64,000 nucleotides of DNA from Phycisphaerales bacterium (GCA_020639095.1 JACKHH010000011.1:1-64000); one strand, 5' to 3'; positions 50,159 through 59,354 are shown, numbered from the stretch's first letter. Notes: generated by a model from the sequence alone, not told the origin. Made by a program: numbers and translations.

Positions 50159-51319
50159 ATGATCGACCTTAGCGGCTGCGTGCTCATCGGCGTGGACGGT
50201 GGCGCGACCGAGGTGAAGGCGCACGAAGTGGGCGTTGACCGCCCGACGAACCCGCAGCGTTTCGAGCTGCGCAGCGCGCATGCGTCGCGCGTGTACCGTA
50301 CGCATGACGATTTCGCACCCAAACCCGTCGCCGAGCAACTTGCGGAACGCGACAACCCGGTGCTATCCGATGGGGAAATCTCGCAGGGCGCGGAGTGGAT
50401 CGAGTCCGCAGCCGCCGCCATTGCGGAAACCGCGGTCAGCGCGGGCAAGCATCGTCTGGTCGTGGGCATGGGCATGCCGGGACTCAAGACTGCCGACGGG
50501 CGCGGCATCGCGGTGATCAACAACGGCCCGCGCATGCCAAAGTTCTTCGCGCAGCTTGAGGCGTTGCTCGTGGGTCGCGGACTCGAGCTGGCCGCTCCGC
50601 TCGCGCGCTTGGGCAGCGACGCGGACTATTGCGGGCTTGGTGAGCAATGGGCAGCCGATGGCACCTTTCGCGACGTGGAGAACGCCTACTACGTTGGCGG
50701 CGGCACCGGTGTTGCCGACGCGATGAAGCTGCACGGCGCGTTGGTAACGTTCGACGCAGCCCGCGAGTGGATGCAGAAGTCGTGGCAGATGTCGAGCACG
50801 CAGGGGCCGACGTTTGAGCAGATCGTATCCGCAAAGAGCATGAACCGAGGGTATCGCGAGTCGATCGGGCAACCTGACAGCCATAGCTTTCCAGAATCCG
50901 ACGCACTGACCGGCAGTCCGGAGGCGATCACCTGGCTCGCGAAAGTTGCGGACGCGCTTGCGGAGTTGATCGTCGAGCGGATCGATACCGTGAAGAACGG
51001 GCGACGCGCGATTCCCGAACGCGGCGAGGCGTATGCGAAGCTGTCGGCTGACCATCCCTATCGGGGGACGCTGCTCGATCGCGTGGTCATCGGCCAGCGC
51101 GTTGGTCACATCTACGCGGACGCGAAGTATCGCGCGGTGTTCGGCGCGAAGGTGGATGCGTGCATCGTTGAACGCATCACCGCGCTGGATGACGACGCGC
51201 TCGCGGCGCATTGCGTTGCGTTCGGTGCGCTCAAGCGTGGATTCGTGCGCGGTTCGTCGCTGCGCGCTGCACCCGCGCTGGGAGCAGCCGTTGCGGCTGT
51301 GCAAGCACTCGCATCGTAG
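50159..51319 (+). CDS. ASKHA-fold sugar kinase-like protein (ROK/BadF type)
   Basis: About 386 residues. LIGVDGGATEVKAHEVG is the phosphate-1 loop of the ASKHA fold (DGG.T). LVVGMGMPGLKTADGRGIAV corresponds to the G-M-P-G segment after phosphate 1, and AYYVGGGTGVADAMKLHGAL holds the GGGTG adenosine/phosphate-2 motif. The C-terminus RGSSLRAAPALGAAVAAVQA resembles the closing helix of the fold. It probably phosphorylates a hexose or N-acetyl sugar; no ROK zinc signature is seen. The ATG at 50159 has GAGG 7 nt upstream; an ATG at 50147 is also in frame. Confidence 0.72.
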   Translation: MIDLSGCVLIGVDGGATEVKAHEVGVDRPTNPQRFELRSAHASRVYRTHDDFAPKPVAEQLAERDNPVLSDGEISQGAEWIESAAAAIAETAVSAGKHRLVVGMGMPGLKTADGRGIAVINNGPRMPKFFAQLEALLVGRGLELAAPLARLGSDADYCGLGEQWAADGTFRDVENAYYVGGGTGVADAMKLHGALVTFDAAREWMQKSWQMSSTQGPTFEQIVSAKSMNRGYRESIGQPDSHSFPESDALTGSPEAITWLAKVADALAELIVERIDTVKNGRRAIPERGEAYAKLSADHPYRGTLLDRVVIGQRVGHIYADAKYRAVFGAKVDACIVERITALDDDALAAHCVAFGALKRGFVRGSSLRAAPALGAAVAAVQALAS

Positions 51320-51349
51320 CACCCTGCAATTCACTGGAAACCGTTGGGT

Positions 51350-51426
51350 GTGCCACTGCTCTTGAGCAGTGCGCAACGATGGTGAGCGTGATCGGACGCA
51401 ACACCACTGCTCAAGAGCAGTGGCAC
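51350..51426. repeat. Paired-arm repeat, family C copy 2; rest of 51320-51669 without a clear gene
   Basis: GTGCCACTGCTCTTGAGCAG from 51350 and inverted ACTGCTCAAGAGCAGTGGCA to 51426. The remaining 240 nt upstream of the carboxypeptidase contain only fragmentary minus-strand frames. Confidence 0.85.
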
Positions 51427-51669
51427 GCGACGCTTTGATCTTCTTCCGTTGCATCCCGAAGCGCATCAACGCTTGTAGCACGTCCGAGTAGAACAAACCT
51501 TTCCGCGAAATAGACACACTTCGGAATCATCTCCGCATGTTTGCGTGGCGTCATTTCGTTGACGTCGCGAAAGCGACCCGGATATACTCGACGGCACACC
51601 GGGGAAGGGCAATGCGTCCAACGCAAAGGGAATCGGACGCACCCTCTGCAACTCCGCGTTGATCAAGAC

Positions 51670-53409
51670 ATGATGAACAAGCGAAGCACTTGGATTGCCG
51701 GGGCTCCAATCGTACTTCTCGCGCTGGCTGTCTGCTCAATCGCTCGAGCCGCCGGTCCGGCGCACGCGCTGGTGAAGTTCGCGGGCACCCGCGCTGAGCA
51801 GCGCAACGGCGTCGAACAGATCCACGAACTGCGCGACGCGCTCGCCGCGCTCGGGTTCGAGACGGATCGCTGCGGCATCGATATCGCGGACGGGGCGATC
51901 GGCGTGGACGTTTTCGACGATGCCGATCGCGAACGCCTGCGGTCGGCGGGTCTGGACATTATCCACGAAGACCTCGAGTCCGACTCGTCATTCGCACTGC
52001 GAACAGCTCCGCAATACTACGAACCGAGTGAAATTGCCGCGCTGCTTGCACAAGCGGCTGCCGACCACCCCGCCATCACGCATCTCTTTTCGGTGGGCAC
52101 GACGCACGAGGGCCGGACCATCTGGGGCCTTGAGATTTCCAACAATCCCGGCGTGCCCGAGGACGAGCCCGCGATCCAGTTCAACGGCCAGCATCATTCC
52201 CGCGAGGTGGCCACCTGCCACGTCGTCATGGATGTGGTCGAGCAGCTTACGAACAACTACGGCACCGATCCCGACATCACGAATTGGGTGAACAATTACA
52301 AAACCGTCTGCGTGCCGATGGTGAATCCCGACGGCGTGCAGTACGTGTTCGACGGCCACTCATCGTGGCGGAAAAACCGCATGCCGTACTCCTGCTTCGG
52401 CGTCGATCTCAATCGCAACTACCCCTACCTTTGGGGGCCGGGTTGTGGTTCGAGCGGTACGTGTACGTCCGACACCTACCGCGGGCCATCGGCTGCCTCG
52501 GAGGATGAAACGCAGGCGATGATCGCGCTCGTCGACCAGTACCATTTCGTGATGGCCACGTCGTATCACTCGTACGGGCAGTTCATCGATTACCCGTACG
52601 CGTGCGCAACCGGCGCTCCGGCAACGCTGATGCCCGAGCATGCCGTGATCCACGAGATGATGAACGGGATGGCTGACGCGATCGATAGCGTCGACAGCAC
52701 GCCGCGTTACGACGTGAACTCACCGGTACCTGCCGGTGGCGTCAACGGCGACGACACCAGTTTCTACTACGCTCACAAGGGCGTGTATGCGTTCATCGTT
52801 GAGGTGGGCACGTCATTTGAGCCCAGCTTCAGTCTTGTATCCGGCATCGTCGCGCGCAATCGCGCAGGTTGGAAATACCTCTATTCGCGCCTCGGCGGCG
52901 CGCGTATCGACGTACACGTGACCGATGAGTGCGGCGGCACACCGCTTGAAGCCACCGTGACACTTCGCGATTACCTCTACGACACCGGCGAACTCGATCG
53001 CGTCACCTTCATGCCCTTCGGCCGGTGGACGTTCGTCACCCCGCCGAACGACAGCTACACGGTTCGCGCAACGGCGCCCGGCTATCAAACTGCGAACGTG
53101 GTCGTAAGTGTCGGCACCTCACCGGTAGCGCTCGACATCGTGCTGGCAGCCACCAACCCACCACCAGCCATCTTCGGTGACACCGATTGCGACGGCGATG
53201 TCGACCATGCTGACTTCATGCGCTTCGAGGAATGTTTCAGCGGGCCCGCAAGATCCCCCACCGGCGACTGCACCAAGGTCGATATCGACAGCAACAACTG
53301 CATCGCACCTCGTAGACTTCGAAGCCTTCCAAGCCGCGTTCAGCGGATAGTAGGGTCCGGCAGCAACCCGCAAGACACGCGCGCGACCCCATTCAACAGC
53401 ACCGCATAG
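51670..53409 (+). CDS. Secreted M14 zinc carboxypeptidase with frameshifted C-terminal dockerin
   Basis: 579 codons as read. A signal peptide (WIAGAPIVLLALAVCSIARA) is followed by a propeptide-like region and the M14 domain: FNGQHHSREVATCHVVMDVV (HxxE zinc ligands), VCVPMVNPDGVQYVF, FGVDLNRNYPYLWGPGCG (substrate arginine), ATSYHSYGQFIDYPYA (third ligand) and AFIVEVGTSFEP (catalytic Glu). A beta domain and a dockerin-like EF-hand (DTDCDGDVDHADFMRFEECF) follow. After NCIA the frame is lost. Dropping one base near 53306 restores LVDFEAFQAAFSG and a stop at 53348-53350, the normal planctomycete ending. Confidence 0.88.
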   Translation: MMNKRSTWIAGAPIVLLALAVCSIARAAGPAHALVKFAGTRAEQRNGVEQIHELRDALAALGFETDRCGIDIADGAIGVDVFDDADRERLRSAGLDIIHEDLESDSSFALRTAPQYYEPSEIAALLAQAAADHPAITHLFSVGTTHEGRTIWGLEISNNPGVPEDEPAIQFNGQHHSREVATCHVVMDVVEQLTNNYGTDPDITNWVNNYKTVCVPMVNPDGVQYVFDGHSSWRKNRMPYSCFGVDLNRNYPYLWGPGCGSSGTCTSDTYRGPSAASEDETQAMIALVDQYHFVMATSYHSYGQFIDYPYACATGAPATLMPEHAVIHEMMNGMADAIDSVDSTPRYDVNSPVPAGGVNGDDTSFYYAHKGVYAFIVEVGTSFEPSFSLVSGIVARNRAGWKYLYSRLGGARIDVHVTDECGGTPLEATVTLRDYLYDTGELDRVTFMPFGRWTFVTPPNDSYTVRATAPGYQTANVVVSVGTSPVALDIVLAATNPPPAIFGDTDCDGDVDHADFMRFEECFSGPARSPTGDCTKVDIDSNNCIAPRRLRSLPSRVQRIVGSGSNPQDTRATPFNSTA

Positions 53410-53591
53410 GGCAAGGACGAAATCGGCCCTGAAAGGGCCAAAGATCTAGCCAGTGTGAAACCCTGGTACCGTGGCGTTGGGAAATTCGCAAGACCTGAAA
53501 GGCGACACAAGGCGAGAAAGCACATCGTCCACCAAATGTCGCCCTTGCAGGGCTCGACATACGCGCACGCCAATTTACCAGGGGTTGCACC

Positions 53592-55165
53592 CTCGTTGTT
53601 CTACACAAGTTTTGGTTGGTCTGTGCTTCCTGGGCCGAAGGTTCGCCAGCATAGTGCGAAGTCGTGGGTGCGTTGCAATCCGATCCACACGGTCTGCGGT
53701 CCAGGTGGATGCCCGCGTTTGCGCGGCACGTAGCCGCCCAGTTGAGCAACCATGCGAATCATGACGTCGAGCGTCGGCGGCTGCGTCGGCAGTTCGGCAC
53801 GCCGGATCACCGTCCAAACGGATTTCCACTCCGCGGGATCGAACACGGCTTCGCAATTCAGGCTCGGATTCGCCCGACCCAAGCGACACACGTACAACGT
53901 TCGCCAAGCGACAATCAAGTAGACCGCCACACACGACAACAGCCGATCGATGTGCTCGAATCGGCGCTCTTCCACGCGGCAACCCGACTTCAACACCCGG
54001 AAGAACAACTCGATCATCCAACGCGCACAATAATATTGGATGATTCGACGCACCGCGTCCGCGCGATCCACGGGCAGGCTGGTGAGCAAGATCCATTCCA
54101 CCGGCTCGTCGTTTGCCGGTGGATCGATCTCACGCACCAGAACAACGTTGATCGAGACCTCCGGCAAGCGACGATCGCCACGCCAAGGCGGACGCAGCGC
54201 AACCCGGGCTGCACGCACAGCCACCTTGGCCTCGCGAGACTGTCGCGGCTGCCGGCGCCCGCGCGTCTCGCAGGCGATCTTGGCTTTGCGCCCACGGACA
54301 TGAATACAATGCGTGAACAACACCGGCTGATTCAGCAGATGCTCGCGAATGTGTTTCTCGCTATTTTCCAAGCCCTTTTGCGATTGCAGCGCACGATTCT
54401 GACAAGCCCGGACGATCCAATCCACCGGCCGCGGCTCCGCCGATCCTTCCGCCAAGACTTCGTAGATGTCCGATTCGCTGTCGGCCACGCAGATCAGTTG
54501 CGCCGACGGCGCGTGCTGTGCTTCCTGCGCCGCACAACGCAGCATTTCCACCCAGCGATGGCTCTCCTTGTCCTCGATGGGCATGCTGGCGCGCTCACTG
54601 CGTGTCAGCGACGCGCAGTGTATGCCGTCCGCGCGCGCCCAAGCCACTCCACTGATTGTGCCCAGCGGCGTACCATCCGGCGCGAAGGCGTGCATCACGT
54701 GCAGCAACGCTCCGTGCCGCGCCTGGCCATCCAAGGGGCCCGCACCCACCACCTGCTGCTCAGGCCGAGTGACATCGACTTCGGTCGTGTCTTGAACCAG
54801 CAGGATCACTGGGTGAGCGGCAATACGCCGGCGCGTGGCGTCACTGTGCGCCCGGAGAATCTGCTCGAACGTCGCCTTCTCATTGTCAAACAGGCGATAA
54901 GCCGCCGTCATCTCCGCATGACCACCACAAGCCGTCGGAATACTCGCCGCCGGCTGATCCGCCAACTGCGAAAGCACCTCAACCAGACGGGCATTCAGAC
55001 GCCGGTCATTGAGATGCACCGTCTCCATCTCGTGCACAACCCACGATGCCGGCATCGGAGTCCTCCTTGACTCGGTCCGCCGAAAAAACACCCCGATCCT
55101 TCAAAACGAATCCCATCATAACCGAACCCAACACTCCTAACCCCTGAAATGTGTAGAACAACAAG
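53592..55165 (-). mobile_element. IS4-family insertion sequence, IS50-like group
   Basis: 1574 bp bounded by CTCGTTGTTCTACACA at the left and, inverted, CTTGTTGTTCTACACA at the right (15 of 16 bases). The ends recall Tn5/IS50 termini, which read CTGACTCTTATACACA. One intact transposase gene fills it. IS50-type elements make 9-bp target copies; the flanking 9-mers GGTTGCACC and GGCTTCGCC match at only six positions, so no clean duplication is seen. It looks complete and recent enough to be active. Confidence 0.8.
53601..55055 (-). CDS. IS4-family (Tn5/IS50-like) transposase
   Basis: 484 residues from the ATG at 55055 with AAGGAGG 7 nt upstream. The N-terminus SWVVHEMETVHLNDRRLNAR with SIPTACGGHAEMTAAYRLFD is the Tn5-type DNA-binding start. 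The DDE residues appear as VILLVQDTTEVDVT (first D), LICVADSESDIYEVL (second D) and YCARWMIELFFRVLKSGCRV, the Y-(2)-R-(3)-E-(6)-K signature with the third acid. The C-terminus LGGYVPRKRGHPPGPQTVWI is typical of the group. It cuts and pastes the element. No frameshift or stop is seen. Confidence 0.93.
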   Translation of the reverse strand: MPASWVVHEMETVHLNDRRLNARLVEVLSQLADQPAASIPTACGGHAEMTAAYRLFDNEKATFEQILRAHSDATRRRIAAHPVILLVQDTTEVDVTRPEQQVVGAGPLDGQARHGALLHVMHAFAPDGTPLGTISGVAWARADGIHCASLTRSERASMPIEDKESHRWVEMLRCAAQEAQHAPSAQLICVADSESDIYEVLAEGSAEPRPVDWIVRACQNRALQSQKGLENSEKHIREHLLNQPVLFTHCIHVRGRKAKIACETRGRRQPRQSREAKVAVRAARVALRPPWRGDRRLPEVSINVVLVREIDPPANDEPVEWILLTSLPVDRADAVRRIIQYYCARWMIELFFRVLKSGCRVEERRFEHIDRLLSCVAVYLIVAWRTLYVCRLGRANPSLNCEAVFDPAEWKSVWTVIRRAELPTQPPTLDVMIRMVAQLGGYVPRKRGHPPGPQTVWIGLQRTHDFALCWRTFGPGSTDQPKLV

Positions 55166-55229
55166 GGCTTCGCCCTGGGCTGGCTTAGTTGGCCCTTTCA
55201 GGGCCGCAAACTGCGCGTTGCAGTTCAAA

Positions 55230-56270
55230 TCAAACTTCATCTGGATACGGCAAGTCCGTTTCACGACTGGTCGTCAATTCGAGGATTTCCGCGCAGACCC
55301 TCATTACGTCGTTAAGAGACGTCCAACAATACGAGAGAGCATCCAGTTGCCCGGGACTGCAATCTCCCTGCTCGCGCCCTTCATTCATCGTATGTGTCAG
55401 GTAGAATGAGAGGCCCATACCAGTATTCGGCAGGCGAAACCACTCCGCATGGGGGCGTGTGCCACCGCTCGGTGAATGATGGACGACGCATCCTCGGCAA
55501 TCCCTACAAGCTTCTGTGCGTTTCTTGGCACGGTCTAGGAGCGAGATGATTCGATCATCTCGTACACGCATGTTTTTGATAAGGAATTCCCATCCCCATT
55601 TCCTGGGCAATTCTTGGTTTACGCCGAATCTCTGAAGCACAGGAAAGCGCAATCGATCCAGAATCCTGCATAGTGCGATTAGCACCTCGTCGACTGCGAA
55701 GCCTATCCACGTCGCTCCGAAGACCAAACCGGTGCTATTATGGCTTTTCTGCATCGGACCGAACGCATCTCGAAGACCCCAAGCATATGCAGAGACGACT
55801 CGCAGGAATGCAATCTTTACGTGTTCAAAGTAATAGGCGAAGTCCATCAATGCATGAACGTTGTAAATGGACTGCGTAACGAACTTGGTCACACATAAAG
55901 GGTCCGCCAATGTCAGTTCCGGATCGTTGGAATCAGGCAAGATCCAAGAGTCCAGACCTGCACCAGTGCGCGTCGTAAACACAGCAATTGGTCGGAGTCC
56001 GGCATCACGATACATCCTGATCGGAGAAGTTGTTGTACTTTCGTTCTGCGTAGCGAAATGCCACGCACCATTCGCATTTCGCATGAAGTCTATCCCGCGC
56101 TCACATACTACTCGGATGATCGTGCCACGCGGTTCACAACGACTCGCTTCCGCAAGGTTTCGCACATAGGTTGCCTCTCGTGCGTCAGGTGCACTGAAAC
56201 GATCCATACGTGCTACGCCCACGGTTGTCGCGCTGGTTCCCTTCCGTTTTTGTCCATGGTTCTCCATCAT
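55230..56270 (-). CDS. Unknown protein, possibly HEPN-like, overlapping the uvrA stop
   Basis: 346 residues, AT-richer than the neighbours. Its ATG overlaps the uvrA stop (ATGA), so it is translated after it. Mostly helical: QSIYNVHALMDFAYYFEHVK, VLIALCRILDRLRFPVLQRF, DDRIISLLDRAKKRTEACRD. ACRDCRGCVVHHSP contains R-x4-H preceded by RD, as in HEPN nucleases of the Cthe_2314 type; this is suggestive only. The N-terminal 120 residues (ATYVRNLAEASRCEPRGTII) are unassigned. The gene sits between the insertion sequence and the truncated uvrA, an accessory setting. Confidence 0.6.
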   Translation of the reverse strand: MMENHGQKRKGTSATTVGVARMDRFSAPDAREATYVRNLAEASRCEPRGTIIRVVCERGIDFMRNANGAWHFATQNESTTTSPIRMYRDAGLRPIAVFTTRTGAGLDSWILPDSNDPELTLADPLCVTKFVTQSIYNVHALMDFAYYFEHVKIAFLRVVSAYAWGLRDAFGPMQKSHNSTGLVFGATWIGFAVDEVLIALCRILDRLRFPVLQRFGVNQELPRKWGWEFLIKNMRVRDDRIISLLDRAKKRTEACRDCRGCVVHHSPSGGTRPHAEWFRLPNTGMGLSFYLTHTMNEGREQGDCSPGQLDALSYCWTSLNDVMRVCAEILELTTSRETDLPYPDEV

Positions 56271-58171
56271 TTGTTCTTCTTCCGTCGCTGACCCACTCGT
56301 TTCTCGTGCCGTCTCTTGCCTCGCGACGGACGCGTTGCTGTCGACGCCAAAGCCTTGATTGGACGCCGCTCTTTGGGGATGGCGATTTCCTCTTTGCCGG
56401 TGAGGTACATCGCGGTCAGCGACCGGCGCGATTTGGCCACCTTGTCGTAGGTGCCGCTGGCTACGATTTCGCCGCCGCGAACGCCCGGGCCGGGGCCGAA
56501 ATCTACGATCAGATCGGCTGCCCGCATCGTGTCCTCGTCATGTTCGACCACGATGACGGTATTCCCAAGATCGCGGAGCCGTTGCAGCGACGCCAGCAGC
56601 TTGGCATTGTCCCGCGGATGCAAGCCGATGCTCGGCTCGTCGAGGATGTAGAGCACACCGACCAGCCCCGCGCCGATCTGCGACGCCAAGCGAATACGCT
56701 GCGACTCGCCGCCGGAAAGCGTCGGAGCCGACCGGTCCAGCGTGAGGTAGTGCAAACCCACGTCGGTCAGAAAACGCAGCCGGCCTCGGATCTCCTTGAG
56801 CACCTCGTCGGCGATGTAGTGCTGCGTGTCGGTCAGCTTGAGGCGGTCGAAGAACGCCACCGCATCGCTGATCGTCATCTGCGTTACCGCGTTCAGCGCC
56901 TGCCCGCCGATGCGCACAGCCTGTGCCTGCGGGTTGATCCGCGCGCCGTGACACAGGTGGCACGAGGCTTTGCGCATGTACTTTTCGTAGTAGGCGCGGA
57001 CGAACGACGCGCTTGCTTTCCGGTACTTCGCGCGCAGTTCGGCGATCACGCCTTCAAACGTTCCGCCATGCTTCCACGTGCCGCCGCGCGTTCGCCAGGT
57101 GAACGTGATATGCTTCTCGCCCGTGCCAAAAAGCAGCGCGTCCTGCGCCTTCTTGGGCAGGTCTTTCCACGGCGTTTTCAGGTCAAACCCAAGCGCGTCC
57201 GCGACGCCTTTGTAGATGTGCCGCCGCCACCGGCCTATCCGCGTGCGCATCGGTTCGATCGCGATTCCAAGAAACGATTTACGCGGATTGGGCACGAGCA
57301 GTTCGGGATCGAAGTCAAAGCGTTCGCCGAGTCCGTCGCACGCGAGGCACATGCCTGTCGGCGAGTTGAAACTGAACATTTGCGGGCTGGGTGGCTCGAA
57401 ACTGAGGCCGCACTTCGTACAAGCATACTGCGACGAAAGCAGCAGGTCGCCACCGTCATGTTGCACAATCAGCGTGCCCTCGCCGAGCGCGAGCGCCCCA
57501 TCGACTGCTTCCGCCAGCCGCGACCGGTTGGCAGCCGATAGCGTGACGCGGTCGATCACGATCTCGATGTGGTGCTTGATGTTTCGCCCAAGTCGCACGT
57601 CATCGGTCAACCGGACAATCTCCCCGTCCACCCGCGCACGCGCGTACCCGCGTTTGATCATGTCCTCGAAGAGATCGCGATATTCTCCTTTTTGCCCGCG
57701 TACCACCGGGGCGAGCACGATCACCTTGCTGCTTGCGGGGAGCATCAGAATCTGCGCGACGATCTGTTCGCGTGTCTGCGCGGTGATGGGCTTGTCGCAT
57801 TGCGGGCAGTGTTGCGTGCCGATGCGCGCGAAGAGCACGCGGAGGTAGTCGTGAATCTGCGTGACCGTGCCGACGGTGCTACGCGGATTCCAACCGCCAC
57901 CGGCTTGTTGAATGGAAATCGAGGGGCTCAAACCAGTGATCTGATCGACGTCCGGCTTGGCGAGCTGGCCCATGAACTGCCGGGCGTACGCACTGAGCGA
58001 TTCGATGTACCGGCGTTGGCCTTCGGCGTACAACGTGTCGAACGCGAAGCTGCTCTTGCCGCTGCCCGACACGCCGGTGAAGCAGATCAAACGGTTGTGC
58101 GGCAACGTCAGCGACACGTCGCGCAGATTGTGCTCGCGAGCACCTTTGACGGTGATCGATCGGGTTTCCAT
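56267..58171 (-). CDS. uvrA: UvrA N-terminal half (first ATPase module only) with basic tail
   Basis: 634 residues against about 940 for normal UvrA. The first module is whole: ICFTGVSGSGKSSFAFDTLY (Walker A), YARQFMGQLAKPDVDQITGL, NPRSTVGTVTQIHDYLRVLF, a zinc module CTKCGLSFEPPS..CLACDG, CHLCHGARI, the signature APTLSGGESQRIRLASQIGA and LYILDEPSIGLHPRDN. After LTGKEEIAIPKERRP the second ATPase module is absent; the chain ends in a basic tail (RPSRGKRRHEKRVGQRRKKN). UvrA normally scans DNA for damage with UvrB using both modules. This is a split, truncated or repurposed form. Confidence 0.88.
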   Translation of the reverse strand: METRSITVKGAREHNLRDVSLTLPHNRLICFTGVSGSGKSSFAFDTLYAEGQRRYIESLSAYARQFMGQLAKPDVDQITGLSPSISIQQAGGGWNPRSTVGTVTQIHDYLRVLFARIGTQHCPQCDKPITAQTREQIVAQILMLPASSKVIVLAPVVRGQKGEYRDLFEDMIKRGYARARVDGEIVRLTDDVRLGRNIKHHIEIVIDRVTLSAANRSRLAEAVDGALALGEGTLIVQHDGGDLLLSSQYACTKCGLSFEPPSPQMFSFNSPTGMCLACDGLGERFDFDPELLVPNPRKSFLGIAIEPMRTRIGRWRRHIYKGVADALGFDLKTPWKDLPKKAQDALLFGTGEKHITFTWRTRGGTWKHGGTFEGVIAELRAKYRKASASFVRAYYEKYMRKASCHLCHGARINPQAQAVRIGGQALNAVTQMTISDAVAFFDRLKLTDTQHYIADEVLKEIRGRLRFLTDVGLHYLTLDRSAPTLSGGESQRIRLASQIGAGLVGVLYILDEPSIGLHPRDNAKLLASLQRLRDLGNTVIVVEHDEDTMRAADLIVDFGPGPGVRGGEIVASGTYDKVAKSRRSLTAMYLTGKEEIAIPKERRPIKALASTATRPSRGKRRHEKRVGQRRKKNK

Positions 58172-58287
58172 CGGGTGGTGTGCTCTATCCTTGGGGACCG
58201 TGTGAGTGCGGGATTATATGAGCAGGCGGGCAGGAGGCCAATGGCTGCGACGGGCAATCCGTCCCCGCAACTGTGAAGAAGTTTCGT

Positions 58288-58365
58288 GTGCCACTGCTCT
58301 TGAGCAGTGGTATTGATCATGCTTCCCGTCCAGACCGGAAGGGCACTGCTCAAGAGCAACAGCAC
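58288..58365. repeat. Paired-arm repeat, family C copy 3
   Basis: GTGCCACTGCTCTTGAGCAG from 58288; the inverted arm GCACTGCTCAAGAGCAACAG ends CAC at 58365 with a few substitutions. It lies between uvrA and the lipoprotein gene. Confidence 0.8.
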
Positions 58366-58380
58366 ATCGGGGCGGTGAAG

Positions 58381-59139
58381 CTATTCCGGTGTGGTCGGCG
58401 TGTCGTCCTCGGGCTCGTCAGCCGGTTCCGTGGAATCCGATGCGGGAGCGTCGCCGGTGCCGGGCTGTACGAAGTTGGCCGTTGGCGACTGCTCGGGGAA
58501 ACGCTTCCGCCAGTCGCGCACCTCGTTGTCGAAACCGACCCACCAGATGCGCCAGTAACCGGCTTCGCGTACGAGTTGGACGAGTGCTGCCGCTCCGCTG
58601 TTCGGCCCCGCAGTCTCCGGATGCGGGTGCTTGAGGTTCACGTAGACGACAGCCACCTCGTGCTGGCTGACGGGCTGTGCGGCGTACACCGTGTGCATCT
58701 GCTGGGCGATATCCGGGAACGCGCCCTTGAAGCTGTCGCGATAGAAGCCGAGCGTCGGCGCCCAGTTGTAGACCACCTCGAAAAGCCGTTCGCGTTTCTC
58801 GCGTTCCGTCAGGTTCTCTCCGCCGCGACGGGCTTTGATCCACTCGGGGGCACAGACCGCAAATTCGGTGTCGAGCGCTTTGTGGCGCGCTTCGCGATTG
58901 TCGCCCGCGGCATAGTCGTCATTGATGGCTTGCAGGAGCACGTAGACAACATCTTGCGGCGAGGCGTTGGCGTCGAGCGTCTTGCCGTAGGCCGTCACCG
59001 GACCGGGTTTCGGATCGCGCAGCTCGTGATCGGCAAGCCGGGCGTCGCGCCCGCAACCGCTGAGCACAATCGCAACCAAGGCGACAGCGGCGGTGAGCAG
59101 GGCGGAACGTGACTTAGCCGGGTTTGGCGAATTCATCAT
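58381..59139 (-). CDS. Lipoprotein of unknown function
   Basis: 252 residues from the ATG at 59139 (an ATG also at 59136). The signal LLTAAVALVAIVLSGCGR ends in lipobox LSGC. The mature part begins with a short linker, then a helical/beta domain: NASPQDVVYVLLQAINDDYA, EKRERLFEVVYNWAPTLGFY, QHEVAVVYVNLKHPHPE and GYWRIWWVGFDNEVRDWRKR. The arrangement resembles NTF2/DUF-like envelope proteins measuring or binding a small ligand, but no family is assigned. The tail is acidic and threonine-rich. Transcribed towards uvrA, possibly in one unit across a family C repeat. Confidence 0.7.
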   Translation of the reverse strand: MMNSPNPAKSRSALLTAAVALVAIVLSGCGRDARLADHELRDPKPGPVTAYGKTLDANASPQDVVYVLLQAINDDYAAGDNREARHKALDTEFAVCAPEWIKARRGGENLTEREKRERLFEVVYNWAPTLGFYRDSFKGAFPDIAQQMHTVYAAQPVSQHEVAVVYVNLKHPHPETAGPNSGAAALVQLVREAGYWRIWWVGFDNEVRDWRKRFPEQSPTANFVQPGTGDAPASDSTEPADEPEDDTPTTPE

Positions 59140-59209
59140 GATCCCGGCAAGTGTAGCCCTGCACGGGGCGAATGCAATCATGATGATGATCGGATGGCCG
59201 GAGAGCGCC

Positions 59210-59354
59210 GGGTGGCAAGGACAAGCTCTGCTTGTCCATGGGGGTAGAGTTGATACCTCGCTTCGATACGGTGATTTGCTCAAGCGCGGCAACCTGGTGC
59301 CGTGGGATTTCCGATCTTCGAACCACCGACAAGCGGAGCTTGTCCGTGCAACCC
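59210..59354. repeat. Paired-arm repeat, family E copy 2
   Basis: GGGTGGCAAGGACAAGCTCT then GCTTGTCC, and about 80 nt further the inverted CCGACAAGCGGAGCTTGTCC then GTGCAACCC. The longer spacer is the main difference from the copy at 27724. It lies in the leader of the HIT gene. Confidence 0.75.

Larger units (their letters stand above)
53425..55205. repeat. Composite intergenic repeat interrupted by the IS element
   Basis: GGCCCTGAAAGGGCC at 53425-53439 and GGCCCTTTCAGGGCC at 55191-55205 are inverted arms. Further hairpins lie inside the left part (CCTGAAAGGCGACA with TGTCGCCCTTGCAGGG). The insertion sequence sits between them, so a host repeat cluster appears to have been invaded. Confidence 0.5.

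Noticed and set aside
51411..51626. Minus-strand small frames upstream of the carboxypeptidase
   Set aside because: Two frames (one with NEMTPRKHAEMIPK, another with SRKGLFYSDVLQALMRFG) look weakly coding but are broken relative to each other and run into a family C repeat. Possibly a decayed gene.
53664..55070. A 468-codon plus-strand open frame across the IS element
   Set aside because: Antisense to the transposase with its DDE motifs; no ribosome site or family match.
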